A stretch of DNA of 64,000 bases from Sphingobacterium sp. B16(2022) (GTDB lineage Bacteria; Bacteroidota; Bacteroidia; Sphingobacteriales; Sphingobacteriaceae). Shown here piece after piece: positions 8,272-17,311 of this stretch (position 1 is the first letter of the stretch; each line of letters begins with the position of its first letter). The notes below the pieces were generated by a model. The model saw nothing but the letters and a program-made list of their open reading frames with translations. It did not search any database and was not told the origin of the DNA. The stretch is from positions 620,001-684,000 of the forward strand of contig NZ_JAAUVN010000001.1 of NCBI RefSeq assembly GCF_012030425.1. The letters are read 5' to 3'. Made by a program: the position numbers and the translations under genes.

Positions 8272-10527
8272 TTATCTCCATTTTAAATGTTTTTTGAGAT
8301 ATTCGGCAGTGTACGATTTTTTATTTTTTAAAAGTTGTTCTACGTTACCTTCAAAAATAACATTACCCCCACATTTACCAGCACCCGGACCGATATCGAT
8401 AATCCAATCTGCCTGAGCAATAATTTCCAAATTATGTTCTACTATAATTAATGTGTTATTTCTTTCAATTAATTCCTCAAAAAGAGATAGTAACTTTTCC
8501 GTATCACTTGGATGTAGTCCTGTACTGGGTTCATCCATAATGATGATTTTATTTGTGTTGTTTAATTCTTTCGTGAGTTTTAAACGTTGTCTTTCTCCCC
8601 CAGAAAAGCTATCCATACGTTGTCCGAGTGTGAGATAATCTAAGCCTAATTTTAAAAGTATTTCAAACTTTTCAAGGTATATCGGATCATCAAAAAATTG
8701 TATAGCTTCCGGTATAGTAAAGTTCAGTACATCAAATATATTTTTACCCTTGTATTTATATTCCAATACCTGGGGATTAAATCCGGAACCACAGCAAACT
8801 TCACAGACTTGCTCAATGTCATCCATAAATGCTAAGTCTATCCGCTCCATGCCCAGTCCTTTACAGTTTTCACAGGCGCCCTCACTGTTCCTACTGAATT
8901 TTTTATCAGAAACCTGATTGGCTCGAGCAAATGATTTTCTGACCTTATCAGATAGATTCAAGTAAGTGAGTAAATTTGACCGGGGACTAGCTGTAAATAA
9001 GGACTGGTCGATAATTGTTGCATCTTTATAGTAATCCGGCAAAACTTTGCTGATTAATGTACTTTTTCCTGAGCCTGCAACGCCAGTGACTACTGTCATA
9101 ATATTTTTAGGGATTTTTAAATCAATACCCTTCAAGTTATGTAAGGTCGCTTGCTTAATTTCTAGATATTCTTTTCCAATTTTTGGATCAGTTTTAATTT
9201 TGGTTTTCTTTGCAAAATATAAGCCCGTTTTTCCTAATGAATTTTTAAGTTCTTTAAAAGTTCCTTTATAGATAACTTCACCGCCATTTTTTCCTGATCC
9301 GGGTCCCATATCAATGATCAAATCTGCGATCTTGATTAAATCTGGATCATGCTCAACAATCAGAATGGTATTACCTTTATCTCTAATTTGTTCAATAATG
9401 GAAGTAATATTTTGTAAATCTTTTGGATGAAGCCCAATGCTCGGTTCATCAAAAATATACAGTAGATCCACTAAACTATTGCCTAGACTTTTTACCATTT
9501 TAATCCGTTGGGATTCTCCTCCCGAAAGCGTATCTGTTTTTCTATCGAGGGTTAAGTACTGCAGGCCTATGTTAATCATATTATTTAATTTCTTAATAAG
9601 CTCTTTTACAATAATATCATAGGTGTTTGAGTTTGTCGATTGAATAAATTCCATTAAATCGTCAACTGAAAGAGCAGTACAATCGGCTATGTTTTTACCA
9701 TTTATTTTACAGGAGAGTACCTTTTTATTTAATCTTTTACCTTTGCATACTGCGCATATTCTGCTTGTGGTAATGTGTTGAAGGTCATTTTTTCTGATTG
9801 TATTTTCTTTTGAATCTTTTTTTAAAAATGCTTTTTCAATACGTGGTATGAGCCCTTCATATTTCACTGTTTTTCCCCAATCTTTATTTGGGTTTTTAGG
9901 TTTATGTTCTTTTGAATAAAGTAATATTTCCCATTCTTTATCTGAATAATCTTTTATTTTCTTGTCGTTATCAAAATATCCTGACAAGGTATATCTAGTT
10001 AACCTCCATCCTCCAGGTTGAAAAGTGGGAAACTGAATTCCGCCTTCATTTAGGGATTTTTCTTTATTGATTAAAGTATTAATATTAATAGTTTGCTCAT
10101 AACCCAAACCTTCGCAGTTTAGGCACATGCCGAGTGGATTGTTAAATGAAAAAACATTAGAATAACCTACAAATGGCGAACCTAATCTAGAAAATAGCAA
10201 TCGTAAAGACGCGTAGATATCAGTTATGGTACCAACTGTTGAACGCGCATTTCCGCCTATTCTCTTTTGATTGATAATAATGGGGACATTCAGATTTTCA
10301 ATTTTATCGACATCCGGTATACCATAATGTTGCATTCGTGTACGTATAAAACTATTCTGTGTTTCATTTATCTGACGTTGTGCCTCTGCGCCAATTGTTT
10401 CAAATACGAGTGATGATTTTCCTGAACCCGAGATACCCGTAAATACCGTTATTTTATGCTTCGGAATTTGAAGAGAAACATTTTTGAGATTATTCTGCCT
10501 AGCATTTGTTATAATAATATTATTCAT
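8272..10527 (-). CDS. UvrA-like ABC ATPase (short UvrA paralogue)
   Basis: The 751-aa protein has the tandem UvrA ATPase layout: Walker A GISGSGKSS (31-39), zinc module 1 with C135/C138/C258/C261, signature LSGGESQR (334-341), Walker B IFDEPSIGLHP, second Walker A GVAGSGKST (482-490), a second zinc module (CENCKGLG, CEVCCGSG) and a second signature FSGGERQR. It is about 190 residues shorter than housekeeping UvrA, as in UvrA2/DrrC-like paralogues that lack most of the UvrB-binding region. Those act in DNA-damage or drug tolerance. Its promoter region is shared with a divergent MarR gene, which fits an inducible resistance pair. Substrate unknown. Confidence 0.85.
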   Translation of the reverse strand: MNNIIITNARQNNLKNVSLQIPKHKITVFTGISGSGKSSLVFETIGAEAQRQINETQNSFIRTRMQHYGIPDVDKIENLNVPIIINQKRIGGNARSTVGTITDIYASLRLLFSRLGSPFVGYSNVFSFNNPLGMCLNCEGLGYEQTININTLINKEKSLNEGGIQFPTFQPGGWRLTRYTLSGYFDNDKKIKDYSDKEWEILLYSKEHKPKNPNKDWGKTVKYEGLIPRIEKAFLKKDSKENTIRKNDLQHITTSRICAVCKGKRLNKKVLSCKINGKNIADCTALSVDDLMEFIQSTNSNTYDIIVKELIKKLNNMINIGLQYLTLDRKTDTLSGGESQRIKMVKSLGNSLVDLLYIFDEPSIGLHPKDLQNITSIIEQIRDKGNTILIVEHDPDLIKIADLIIDMGPGSGKNGGEVIYKGTFKELKNSLGKTGLYFAKKTKIKTDPKIGKEYLEIKQATLHNLKGIDLKIPKNIMTVVTGVAGSGKSTLISKVLPDYYKDATIIDQSLFTASPRSNLLTYLNLSDKVRKSFARANQVSDKKFSRNSEGACENCKGLGMERIDLAFMDDIEQVCEVCCGSGFNPQVLEYKYKGKNIFDVLNFTIPEAIQFFDDPIYLEKFEILLKLGLDYLTLGQRMDSFSGGERQRLKLTKELNNTNKIIIMDEPSTGLHPSDTEKLLSLFEELIERNNTLIIVEHNLEIIAQADWIIDIGPGAGKCGGNVIFEGNVEQLLKNKKSYTAEYLKKHLKWR

Positions 10528-10536
10528 AACTAATTT

Positions 10537-10569
10537 ACTTAACTTTGCAACTACTTAACTAAGTTAAGT
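10537..10569. promoter_or_regulatory. MarR operator cluster and marR promoter
   Basis: The 50-bp gap holds a perfect 17-bp palindrome (ACTTAACT-A-AGTTAAGT, 10553-10569) and a third copy of the half-site, ACTTAACT, at 10537-10544. The plus-strand -7 element TAACTTTG (10540-10547) overlaps that third copy, 31 bp before the marR start. Binding there should repress marR and the divergent UvrA-like gene together. Confidence 0.7.
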
Positions 10570-10577
10570 GTTTTTTT

Positions 10578-10997
10578 ATGAAAAAGATTGAAAAAGAATT
10601 TTTTACTGTATTTACAGACTTCCAATGTTTCATTTTGGCGAACATGAATAAGGGCGATTATATTGGTATTACAGCAACCCATTATAACATCATAGAGTTT
10701 GTGTATCGAAAAAAAGATGCTACTGCTAAACAGATTGCAGTAGCATTGAATGTTAGTCAAGCCGCTATTTCTAAGCAGTTGAAGTTTTTAATTCAAAATG
10801 AGTTGCTAAAACAAATACAGAGTGAGGTAGACAGGCGAAATTATATTTTAACTGCAACTGATAAAGGAAAATTCATTGTTGACAATTCTGAAACCTTTAG
10901 AAAAAATTTAACTAAGCAATTTTCGTCAAATCTTTCAGCCAATGAACTTATAACATTTACCTCATTGTTGAAGAAAGCTTTGGAAGACCATAAATAG
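10578..10997 (+). CDS. MarR-family transcriptional regulator
   Basis: The 139-aa protein shows the MarR winged-helix: a dimerisation helix at the N-terminus, then the HTH (ATAKQIAVALNVSQAAISKQL), then the wing (EVDRRNYILTATDKG) and a C-terminal dimerisation helix. MarR proteins repress divergent resistance genes and are released by ligands. The three ACTTAACT half-sites between it and the UvrA-like ATPase gene are the obvious operator. Confidence 0.85.
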   Translation: MKKIEKEFFTVFTDFQCFILANMNKGDYIGITATHYNIIEFVYRKKDATAKQIAVALNVSQAAISKQLKFLIQNELLKQIQSEVDRRNYILTATDKGKFIVDNSETFRKNLTKQFSSNLSANELITFTSLLKKALEDHK

Positions 10998-11483
10998 GAA
11001 ATTAAAAAATGTTGCTCCTACTTTTTTAGCTCGTTATCCTTTTTTTAATAATTGATTTAGCTTATGCTTTTCATTACCATACAATATAAACGCTATACAA
11101 AATCAAGGATTATTTTTCGGATAAAAAAAATTGGATCAAGTGGTACTTATTATAGTCCATAATCTCTTCAGTATTTCGTAAAATACATTCTTTACTATTC
11201 ATCGACAAATGGTCGATCCCGCAGAAAGTCTGGTGATTTCTCAAATTTATCTGCGAGTTTTTTCACATTATTTAAGAAGTTCGCTTCTAAAATTTTTTAG
11301 TCCATTTCAAATTTTAATATTGGTATTCAAAGCGATATTGATTACTAATTTCTCACCACTAAAGACTCAGGAAACGCCTATTAATTCTTTAAAAATAAGT
11401 GCTTTAATTTTTATTGAATGGATTTTTAAAGTTTTTAGTGTCAAATTTAGTTAAGATCATGTATATTTTACGAAAAAACTGCA
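10998..11483. other. Intergenic region, no clear gene
   Basis: About 490 bp after marR. An 81-codon frame (11209-11454) is present, but its composition is Phe/Ile/Leu-rich as expected of AT-rich non-coding DNA and it has no recognisable motif, so I do not call it. I see no terminator or repeat. Confidence 0.4.
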
Positions 11484-11972
11484 ATGAATATAACACTTGT
11501 TAAGTATACATCGGATGATTTTGATCTATTTAAACCGCTACTCCTTGATGATGAGATTATGAAATATATAACTGGAAAAGGCTGGACAGAAGTTCAGGTT
11601 AAGGAAAAGTTTGAGGCGATAATTGAAGTCAATCGTAATGAAGATGATCTGGGTTATTTTAAAGTATTTGACAACGGAAATCTGTATATCGGATATTGTA
11701 AGTTAGCATATAGCAGTAATGATTGTAACGTCCTTGAAATCGGGTATGTCATAAATAAGGAGTTTTGGGGGAAGGGTTATGGATGTGCTGTTGGTCAAGC
11801 GGTAATAGATACAGCAAATAGATTATTTCCCCAATTAGATATTATTGGAATTATTGATCCTCATAATCTGGCTTCAAAAAAAATATTAGAAAAGTTAGGA
11901 TTTAAGACCTATTTTAAAGGTTTCGAGGAAGGATTGCCGACAGAAAAACTCATGTTAAAAAGACTGCACTGA
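11484..11972 (+). CDS. GNAT-family N-acetyltransferase
   Basis: The 162-aa protein is a RimJ/RimL-like GNAT. The acetyl-CoA-binding motif A is visible as IGYVINKEFWGKGYG followed by the helix AVGQAVIDTA, and the C-terminal NLASKKILEKLGFK motif B is typical of the family. It would transfer an acetyl group from acetyl-CoA to an amine; the substrate cannot be read from the sequence. Isolated gene. Confidence 0.85.
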   Translation: MNITLVKYTSDDFDLFKPLLLDDEIMKYITGKGWTEVQVKEKFEAIIEVNRNEDDLGYFKVFDNGNLYIGYCKLAYSSNDCNVLEIGYVINKEFWGKGYGCAVGQAVIDTANRLFPQLDIIGIIDPHNLASKKILEKLGFKTYFKGFEEGLPTEKLMLKRLH

Positions 11973-12449
11973 AATTAAGCAATCACCTCTTTCTCTTTAT
12001 GCCAACAGTGACAATCTAATGGATTATAGCATTTTTTAGCTTAACTTATGCGTAGTAGTTTCCGTAGATTTTTAAATAAATAACGACGTTTCATTAAAAT
12101 GATCATTTTTTAATCATCCCTATAGAAATGAAATTAATGCTTAAGAGTTTGAGCTTATAGCAAAAAGAATGTTGGATTTTACAAGTTTTGCTAGCAAGAT
12201 TTAAATAAAAGCTTTACTACAATTGAACTTATTACTCCCTGTGATTGTGACTAAAAAAATAGTAATTTGATGTAGTGCATTATTTAATAATTAAGATATG
12301 ATATCGAAAAGTTTCTTATTAGCTTTCATTGTATAAGGTCAAAATTCGAAAGACCCAGAATAGAAAGCTTTGATATTGTTTTTTATTATCTTTAGTAAAT
12401 TGTATTTGGCAAAATTTTTTATGCGTTTATGTAATCTCAAAGTTCAATA
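11973..12449. other. Intergenic region, nothing recognised
   Basis: About 480 bp of AT-rich sequence without a coding-looking frame, RNA gene or notable repeat. Confidence 0.4.
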
Positions 12450-13190
12450 ATGAAAAATGCTAGTAATATGGAAGATCTTGAAAAAAATAGGCAAGATCTT
12501 TTAGATCATGGTTTCAATGTGATTAACAATATCTATTCTAAAGAAGAAATAAATAATATTATTGATGCAATTAATAAAGTTGACACTTCAAAAGACACAT
12601 TCAGAAAAACTAAGGACTTATTTGCTATTAGACAGTTTCTGAAAGAAATTCCAGAAACCATTTCACTAATATTTACTGATAATTTTAGGTCACTTTTGCA
12701 AAAAATGATCGGCAATAATTTTTTCGTAGTAAAGAGCATTTATTTTGATAAACCTGAGACTTCTAACTGGTACGTATCTTATCATCAAGATTTAACTATT
12801 TCCGTGGATAAGAAAATAGAAATTGAAAATTTTGGACCTTGGACAACCAAACACAATCAATATGCAGTGCAACCGACAATTGACATATTAGAAAATATTA
12901 CAGCTATAAGAATTCATCTTGATGATACCGATGAAAATAATGGCGCTTTAAAGGTTATCCCTAAATCACATGTCAAGGGAATTTATCGACCTGAAAAAAT
13001 AAATTGGGATATTGAGACTGAAACGACTTGTTCTGTTAAGCAAGGTGGAGTAATGTTAATGAAGCCATTGTTGCTACATAGCTCGAAGAGAACAGTCAAT
13101 AATAAGAAAAGGCGTGTAATACACATTGAATTTTCAAATGTAGTATTGCCAACCTCATTAAAATGGGCTGAGCGCTTAAATTTTAATTGA
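12450..13190 (+). CDS. Phytanoyl-CoA dioxygenase-like Fe(II)/2-oxoglutarate oxygenase
   Basis: The 246-aa protein has the PhyH-family facial triad: HxD in WYVSYHQDLTI, the distal His in MKPLLLHSS, and the 2-oxoglutarate-binding Arg in RRVIHIEF. The NGALKVIPKSH segment before the distal His is also typical. It would hydroxylate a small molecule using O2 and 2-oxoglutarate. Substrate unknown; no biosynthetic cluster surrounds it. It shares a hairpin terminator with the convergent nucleotidase gene. Confidence 0.82.
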   Translation: MKNASNMEDLEKNRQDLLDHGFNVINNIYSKEEINNIIDAINKVDTSKDTFRKTKDLFAIRQFLKEIPETISLIFTDNFRSLLQKMIGNNFFVVKSIYFDKPETSNWYVSYHQDLTISVDKKIEIENFGPWTTKHNQYAVQPTIDILENITAIRIHLDDTDENNGALKVIPKSHVKGIYRPEKINWDIETETTCSVKQGGVMLMKPLLLHSSKRTVNNKKRRVIHIEFSNVVLPTSLKWAERLNFN

Positions 13191-13199
13191 TATTCAAAA

Positions 13200-13231
13200 A
13201 CTGAAAATATACTTTACAGTATATTTTCAGT
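13200..13231. terminator. Shared terminator hairpin of convergent genes
   Basis: A perfect 14-bp stem (ACTGAAAATATACT 13200-13213, AGTATATTTTCAGT 13218-13231) with a TTAC loop. It covers the stop codon of the minus-strand nucleotidase gene and lies 10 bp past the dioxygenase stop. No long T-tract follows. Confidence 0.65.
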
Positions 13232-13765
13232 ACTATAAGTGAGTGTTTTAAGCAGTTTAGGCACTTCATCCCAATGATTGATCCTGATATGATGATTGAT
13301 ATGCGCATTGTGGTAGGCGTTAAACATTAGCGCTTTTCCCTTGCAGAAATCAAGATTTTTGCAATAATCATCGATCATATAATCTGTATCGATGATACTT
13401 TTATCACCACAGAAGATAATATTCTTCCAGCTAATAAAAGGGAAATGTTCTTGTAGCCATTCTCTCTTTTCATACAAAGACAAGGGAAATTCCATAGCTG
13501 CAGAAACAATAAAAATCTCATAATCTTCCATTAATAATGTGACATTTTCTATTGCTTTGTCCATTACAGGTACTGTTCTAAAGAATGATTGGGTATAAAG
13601 TACTTTGTGCAGTGCTGTTTTATCAGCAAAAGCAGCATCTTCTCCTAATTCATTTATGAGTTGAAGGGTCAAAGAAATGCCCGTTTCATTTTTGTACCAT
13701 TCAATAAGATGGGGTTCCGTGTCGGCGATGACGCCGTCCATATCAATAGCTATTGATTTTCTCAT
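13214..13765 (-). CDS. 5'(3')-deoxyribonucleotidase-like HAD phosphatase
   Basis: From the ATG at 13765 (MRKSIAIDMDGVIAD) the product is 183 aa and begins exactly with the HAD catalytic motif DMDGV, where the first Asp is the nucleophile. Motif II is IFIVSAA and the late acidic motif is DYMIDDY. This fits the NT5C family, which dephosphorylates (deoxy)nucleotides. The frame extends 13 codons further up to 13804, but those residues overlap the operator palindrome, so the shorter start is preferred. Divergent from a DeoR regulator. Confidence 0.82.
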   Translation of the reverse strand: MRKSIAIDMDGVIADTEPHLIEWYKNETGISLTLQLINELGEDAAFADKTALHKVLYTQSFFRTVPVMDKAIENVTLLMEDYEIFIVSAAMEFPLSLYEKREWLQEHFPFISWKNIIFCGDKSIIDTDYMIDDYCKNLDFCKGKALMFNAYHNAHINHHIRINHWDEVPKLLKTLTYSTENIL

Positions 13766-13802
13766 ATTTAATAAGTTTTGCAATAAAGATACTAAATATT
13801 GC

Positions 13803-13844
13803 AATACTTTGCAATATATTGCAAAGTATTATTTTATATATTTG
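13803..13844. promoter_or_regulatory. 28-bp palindromic operator and promoter of the DeoR gene
   Basis: A perfect 28-bp palindrome spans 13803-13830; each arm is AATACTTTGCAATA or its complement. A TATATTTG (-7 type) follows at 13837-13844, 18 bp before the deoR-like ATG. Extra TTGCAATA-like half-sites lie towards the nucleotidase gene near 13777 and 13797. Confidence 0.75.
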
Positions 13845-13862
13845 CATATAATATAAAGAGAT

Positions 13863-14612
13863 ATGGTAAGAGAAGAACGTTTACAGCTCATATTAAAGCA
13901 GCTTTCTAAGGAGAATAAAGTTCGCCTCGAACAGCTTAGTATACTATTAAACGTATCCGAAGATACTGTACGTCGCGATATTAAGGTGTTGGGATCTCAG
14001 GGTCTTCTAAAAGAGGTAAGAGGAGGGGCATTGGCTAATTCTCCTAGTCCACATCATTATAGGGATCGTGAAAAATACGATTTGGGACAAAAGCAGGCTG
14101 TTGCTTTAAAGGCCTTAAGCTTTTTAAGGGATGGGCATGTGGTATTTTTTGATGGTGGGACCTCTGTTGTGGCATTAGCAGCCTGTCTGCCTAAAAATTT
14201 AAAAATAACGGTCGTTACCAATAGTTTTCCGGTAGTTAGTGTACTGGAAGATCATCCCAACGTTGAAGTGATATTTGCCGGAGGCCGCCTCTGTAAAGTT
14301 TCTTTTACCGCAATCGGTGAAGATGCAATTAATACATTGAAATCAGTTCGAGCTGATATTTGTTTCCTTGGCGTATGTAGTATCCACCATGTCATTGGGA
14401 TAACAGCTAAAGATTATGAAGATGCACAAATTAAAAAAATAATGATTGCACAGGCTCTTAAAACAGTTGCATTGTCTACCATAGAAAAAACCAGCACAGC
14501 GGAAGCTTTTTGTATAGGGCCTGTGACTGATCTGGATACTATTCTTACTGAGGCAGATCCTCATCATACTGCGCTTCAGGTATACCGAGAACTTGGAATT
14601 GAGATTTTATAG
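13863..14612 (+). CDS. DeoR-family transcriptional regulator
   Basis: The 249-aa protein has the N-terminal DeoR winged helix (RLEQLSILLNVSEDTVRRDIK, residues about 19-39) and the C-terminal sugar-phosphate sensor domain with DGGTSVVALA, TVVTNSFPV and GGRLC segments. Members repress sugar or nucleoside catabolism and are released by a phosphorylated sugar. The divergent nucleotidase gene and the 28-bp palindrome between them suggest local autoregulation and control of that gene. Confidence 0.9.
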   Translation: MVREERLQLILKQLSKENKVRLEQLSILLNVSEDTVRRDIKVLGSQGLLKEVRGGALANSPSPHHYRDREKYDLGQKQAVALKALSFLRDGHVVFFDGGTSVVALAACLPKNLKITVVTNSFPVVSVLEDHPNVEVIFAGGRLCKVSFTAIGEDAINTLKSVRADICFLGVCSIHHVIGITAKDYEDAQIKKIMIAQALKTVALSTIEKTSTAEAFCIGPVTDLDTILTEADPHHTALQVYRELGIEIL

Positions 14613-14704
14613 AACTGCTAAATATTTTTGGTATGACCTTATCGCATATGGCACACGATATTTTAAAGATTTTTATCTAAAATTAGTGCGTATGCAAATG
14701 ACTT

Positions 14705-15178
14705 TTAATAGATAATCTGAGTACGCTCTTTAATACTATTCATAACAAAAATACTTTTTGTTTGTCCGATACCATCTATTTCAGATAGCTTATTAACGAA
14801 AAAATCATGAAATTCATCCATATTTGGAGCCAATATTTTTAGCATAAAATCAAAATCACCACTGATGTTGTAAAATTCGACAACTTCATTCAATTTACAT
14901 ACTTCTTCTATAAATTTCGTTGCTGTTTTTTTATTGTGGGCATTTAGTGCAATCATACAGATGACCATCATTCCTTTATTAACTTTTTTGCGATCTAATA
15001 CTGCGGTGTATTCTTTTATAATCCCCAATTTTTCCATGCGCTTAATTCGTTCATGTGTTGGAGTAGAGCTAAGATTGATCTGTGCTGAAAGATCACGCAC
15101 ACTAAGCTTGGCATCTTTTTGTAATAAGCGCAGAATAGCAAGATCTTTTTCATCTAGAGTATAATTTTCTGAGGGCAT
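14705..15178 (-). CDS. Lrp/AsnC-family transcriptional regulator
   Basis: The 157-aa protein begins with the Lrp HTH (DLAILRLLQKDAKLSVRDLS, then STPTHERIKRMEKLGII) and ends in the RAM ligand-binding domain (VVEFYNISGDFDFMLKI). Such regulators sense amino acids and wrap DNA as octamers. It is divergent from an MFS exporter and is probably its regulator, given phased TGTTC repeats in the gap. Confidence 0.9.
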   Translation of the reverse strand: MPSENYTLDEKDLAILRLLQKDAKLSVRDLSAQINLSSTPTHERIKRMEKLGIIKEYTAVLDRKKVNKGMMVICMIALNAHNKKTATKFIEEVCKLNEVVEFYNISGDFDFMLKILAPNMDEFHDFFVNKLSEIDGIGQTKSIFVMNSIKERTQIIY

Positions 15179-15179
15179 T

Positions 15180-15304
15180 TGTTCTAATATTTGGTGGTTA
15201 AATAGTTTTTAAAGTTTATTTGTTCTTTGTAATTTATCTAAATTAATTAATTGTTCCAAATTTAAGAAGTAATTTTATAGTATGTTCCAATAATTTTAAT
15301 TTTG
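15180..15304. promoter_or_regulatory. Lrp/MFS divergent control region with phased TGTTC repeats
   Basis: TGTTC occurs at 15180, 15221, 15252 and 15283, spaced 41, 31 and 31 bp, i.e. about four, three and three helical turns, on one strand. A plus-strand -7 box TAATTTTG (15297-15304) serves the exporter, and a minus-strand TAAATTTG (15264-15257) could serve the lrp gene. This fits Lrp multimer binding along one DNA face. Confidence 0.6.
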
Positions 15305-15321
15305 CAGGAAATTTGAATGGT

Positions 15322-16734
15322 ATGGGAACAAGGAGAAATTTAATATTAATACTGGCATCGATAGGAACTTTTGTTGAAGCGTTGGATATCGCAATTATTA
15401 ATCTCACTATTCCCTCTATTCAAGAGCAATTTAATATCGGAGCAGAAAAGGTTCAGTGGTTACAGACCCTGTATGTGTTGTTTTTTGGAGGCTTTCTGAT
15501 TATTGGAGGTAAACTTTCTGATGAGATAGGACGTAAAAAATTATTTCTTTTAGGGGGAATGATTTTTATGTTAGCCTCACTAGGAGCAGGGCTTTCACCT
15601 AATTTTGAGGTACTGGCTTTATTCCGAGCTTTGCAAGGGCTTGGCGCTGCTTTTATTATGCCGTCATCCTTATCAATTGTCACCAATACTTTTACCGAAA
15701 ACCAAGAAAGGAACCGTGCGTTGGGAGTTTTTAGTTCTTTTGCAGCAATAGGATCGGGAAGTGGATTATCAGTGGGAGGGCTCATCAGTACCTACTTAAG
15801 CTGGCACTGGGTTTTTCTGATTAATGTACCGATTCTTTTGATCACATTAATTCTAGCATATTATTATTTACCTACAGATGAAAAGGCTCAAAATGTTCAG
15901 AAGACAGACGGTATTTCCGGATTACTGCTTGTCTTAGGACTCTTAAGTTTAACCTATGGGACACATGAACTCATACACATCAAAGAGAGTCCAATATTAA
16001 TAGTTGGTTCATTGCTGTTAGCTATTCTTTTACTGAGTGTTGTGATCCATCGTTTAAGAACAGTATCACAGCCATTAATTGATCTCAAATTATTCAGGTA
16101 TAAATCATTAATGGCTTCAAATCTTGCATTTTTTACACTAGGCGCATTCTTTATAGGATTTTTATTTTTGATTTCTTTGATGCTTCAGAAAGATATGCAT
16201 CACAGCGCCGCTTCTGCAGGTTTAATGCTGGTTCCTTTCAGTATTATGTCTGCATTGGTAGCTAAATTTATATTGCCTTATATTTGCCGAAAATTTTATC
16301 CTACGCAAATGGGTATCCTGGGCTGGTCTTTTATGCTATTAGGAGCTTTATCTTTACTGGTATCCATTTATTTTGATCATCCCCTACAAACTGTTTTATT
16401 TGGGGCAGCATGTATTTCAGGGATTGGAATGACGATTTGTTTTACAAGTTTATCGATCTTAGGTATTCGTGATGTAGAGGCCGTTCATTATGGTGTTGCT
16501 TCAAGTTTAACCAGTACAAGCTATTTTTTGGGAGCAGGAATCGGATTGTCATTTATGACTTTAATGAGTCAGCTTTTCCCCTCAACACAGGCCGTGGATC
16601 ATTTAAGTTTAGCTATCTTGGCGGGTTACGCTATTGTTGCTATGAGTATATTGAGGTATTTAATGGTTAAAGAATTAAAAGACGAAAAAACTGAGGTTGT
16701 CGCTATTACTTCATGTGAAGTCGCTTCTGAATGA
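15322..16734 (+). CDS. MFS transporter, DHA2 (EmrB/QacA) type
   Basis: About 470 aa with 14 predicted spans. Motif A is GGKLSDEIGRKK and the antiporter motif C region is GIGMTICF; the N-terminal EALDIAIINLTIPSIQ is the D1 motif of the DHA2 group. It would export drugs or metabolites against protons across the inner membrane. The frame opens with TTG at 15313, but the ATG at 15322 is the likelier start. Its regulator is probably the divergent Lrp protein, in which case the substrate may be an amino acid or derivative (inference). Confidence 0.87.
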   Translation: MGTRRNLILILASIGTFVEALDIAIINLTIPSIQEQFNIGAEKVQWLQTLYVLFFGGFLIIGGKLSDEIGRKKLFLLGGMIFMLASLGAGLSPNFEVLALFRALQGLGAAFIMPSSLSIVTNTFTENQERNRALGVFSSFAAIGSGSGLSVGGLISTYLSWHWVFLINVPILLITLILAYYYLPTDEKAQNVQKTDGISGLLLVLGLLSLTYGTHELIHIKESPILIVGSLLLAILLLSVVIHRLRTVSQPLIDLKLFRYKSLMASNLAFFTLGAFFIGFLFLISLMLQKDMHHSAASAGLMLVPFSIMSALVAKFILPYICRKFYPTQMGILGWSFMLLGALSLLVSIYFDHPLQTVLFGAACISGIGMTICFTSLSILGIRDVEAVHYGVASSLTSTSYFLGAGIGLSFMTLMSQLFPSTQAVDHLSLAILAGYAIVAMSILRYLMVKELKDEKTEVVAITSCEVASE

Positions 16735-16907
16735 TGAAAACTTGATTACCGTCTCTCTGCGACAGTTTATTTTTGGAAATTGATCACTGCTTAAAGGTGA
16801 AAGTATTTAAATAATTAACCATGAGAAGACCTGTATTATTCTAAATATCGCAGAGTTTAATGGAGATAATTTTTAGGATTATTTACTTATTACGCTTTAT
16901 AAAAAAG

Positions 16908-16937
16908 AAAAATCCTCATTTTTTGATGAGGATTTTT
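16908..16937. terminator. Terminator downstream of the tRNA gene
   Basis: AAAAATCCTCAT (16908-16919) pairs with ATGAGGATTTTT (16926-16937). It lies 8 bp beyond the 3' end of the minus-strand tRNA and has T-runs on both strands, so it may also stop plus-strand transcripts. Confidence 0.8.
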
Positions 16938-16945
16938 TTAAGTAG

Positions 16946-17019
16946 TGCTCCCAACTGGGCTCGAACCAGTGACCTGCAGATTATGAGTCTGACGCTCTAA
17001 CCGACTGAGCTATAGGAGC
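16946..17019 (-). tRNA. tRNA with anticodon CAU (Met, or Ile2)
   Basis: Read on the minus strand this 74-nt gene folds as a cloverleaf: acceptor arm GCTCCTA with TGGGAGC, D-arm AGCTCAGTCGGTTAGAGC, anticodon loop CTCATAA closed by CAGA/TCTG, T-arm with GGTTCGAGCC, discriminator A, no encoded CCA. The CAU anticodon fits elongator tRNA-Met, or tRNA-Ile2 whose C34 is changed to lysidine; I cannot separate them by eye. It is not the initiator type, as the first base pair G-C is matched. Confidence 0.93.
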
Positions 17020-17311
17020 GGGTTATTAATATTTATAGCTTATTTTTATCAGCTTTCCACAAAGATAACAAATTCCATTTTTATTATAAAACAATAATTG
17101 AAAGAACTATCAAAATATGGTATAGCATTTCTGTTTTTGCATCAAAGTTTAGCTTACCATTTTATCATCAATACTTATTCAAAGTATCAGAAGAAAGACA
17201 AGTTCGTGATAAAAGTTTAATGGAGTAAGGATATTTTTGAGAACCAATTTTATTTTTATAAAGCATACTTCGCTTAAGAGTAGCTTGATAAAGAAATTTC
17301 AGAATTCGTTA

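Noticed and set aside
11209..11454. 81-codon plus-strand frame
   Set aside because: Phe/Ile/Leu-rich composition as in AT-rich non-coding DNA, no motif, no signal, no RBS.
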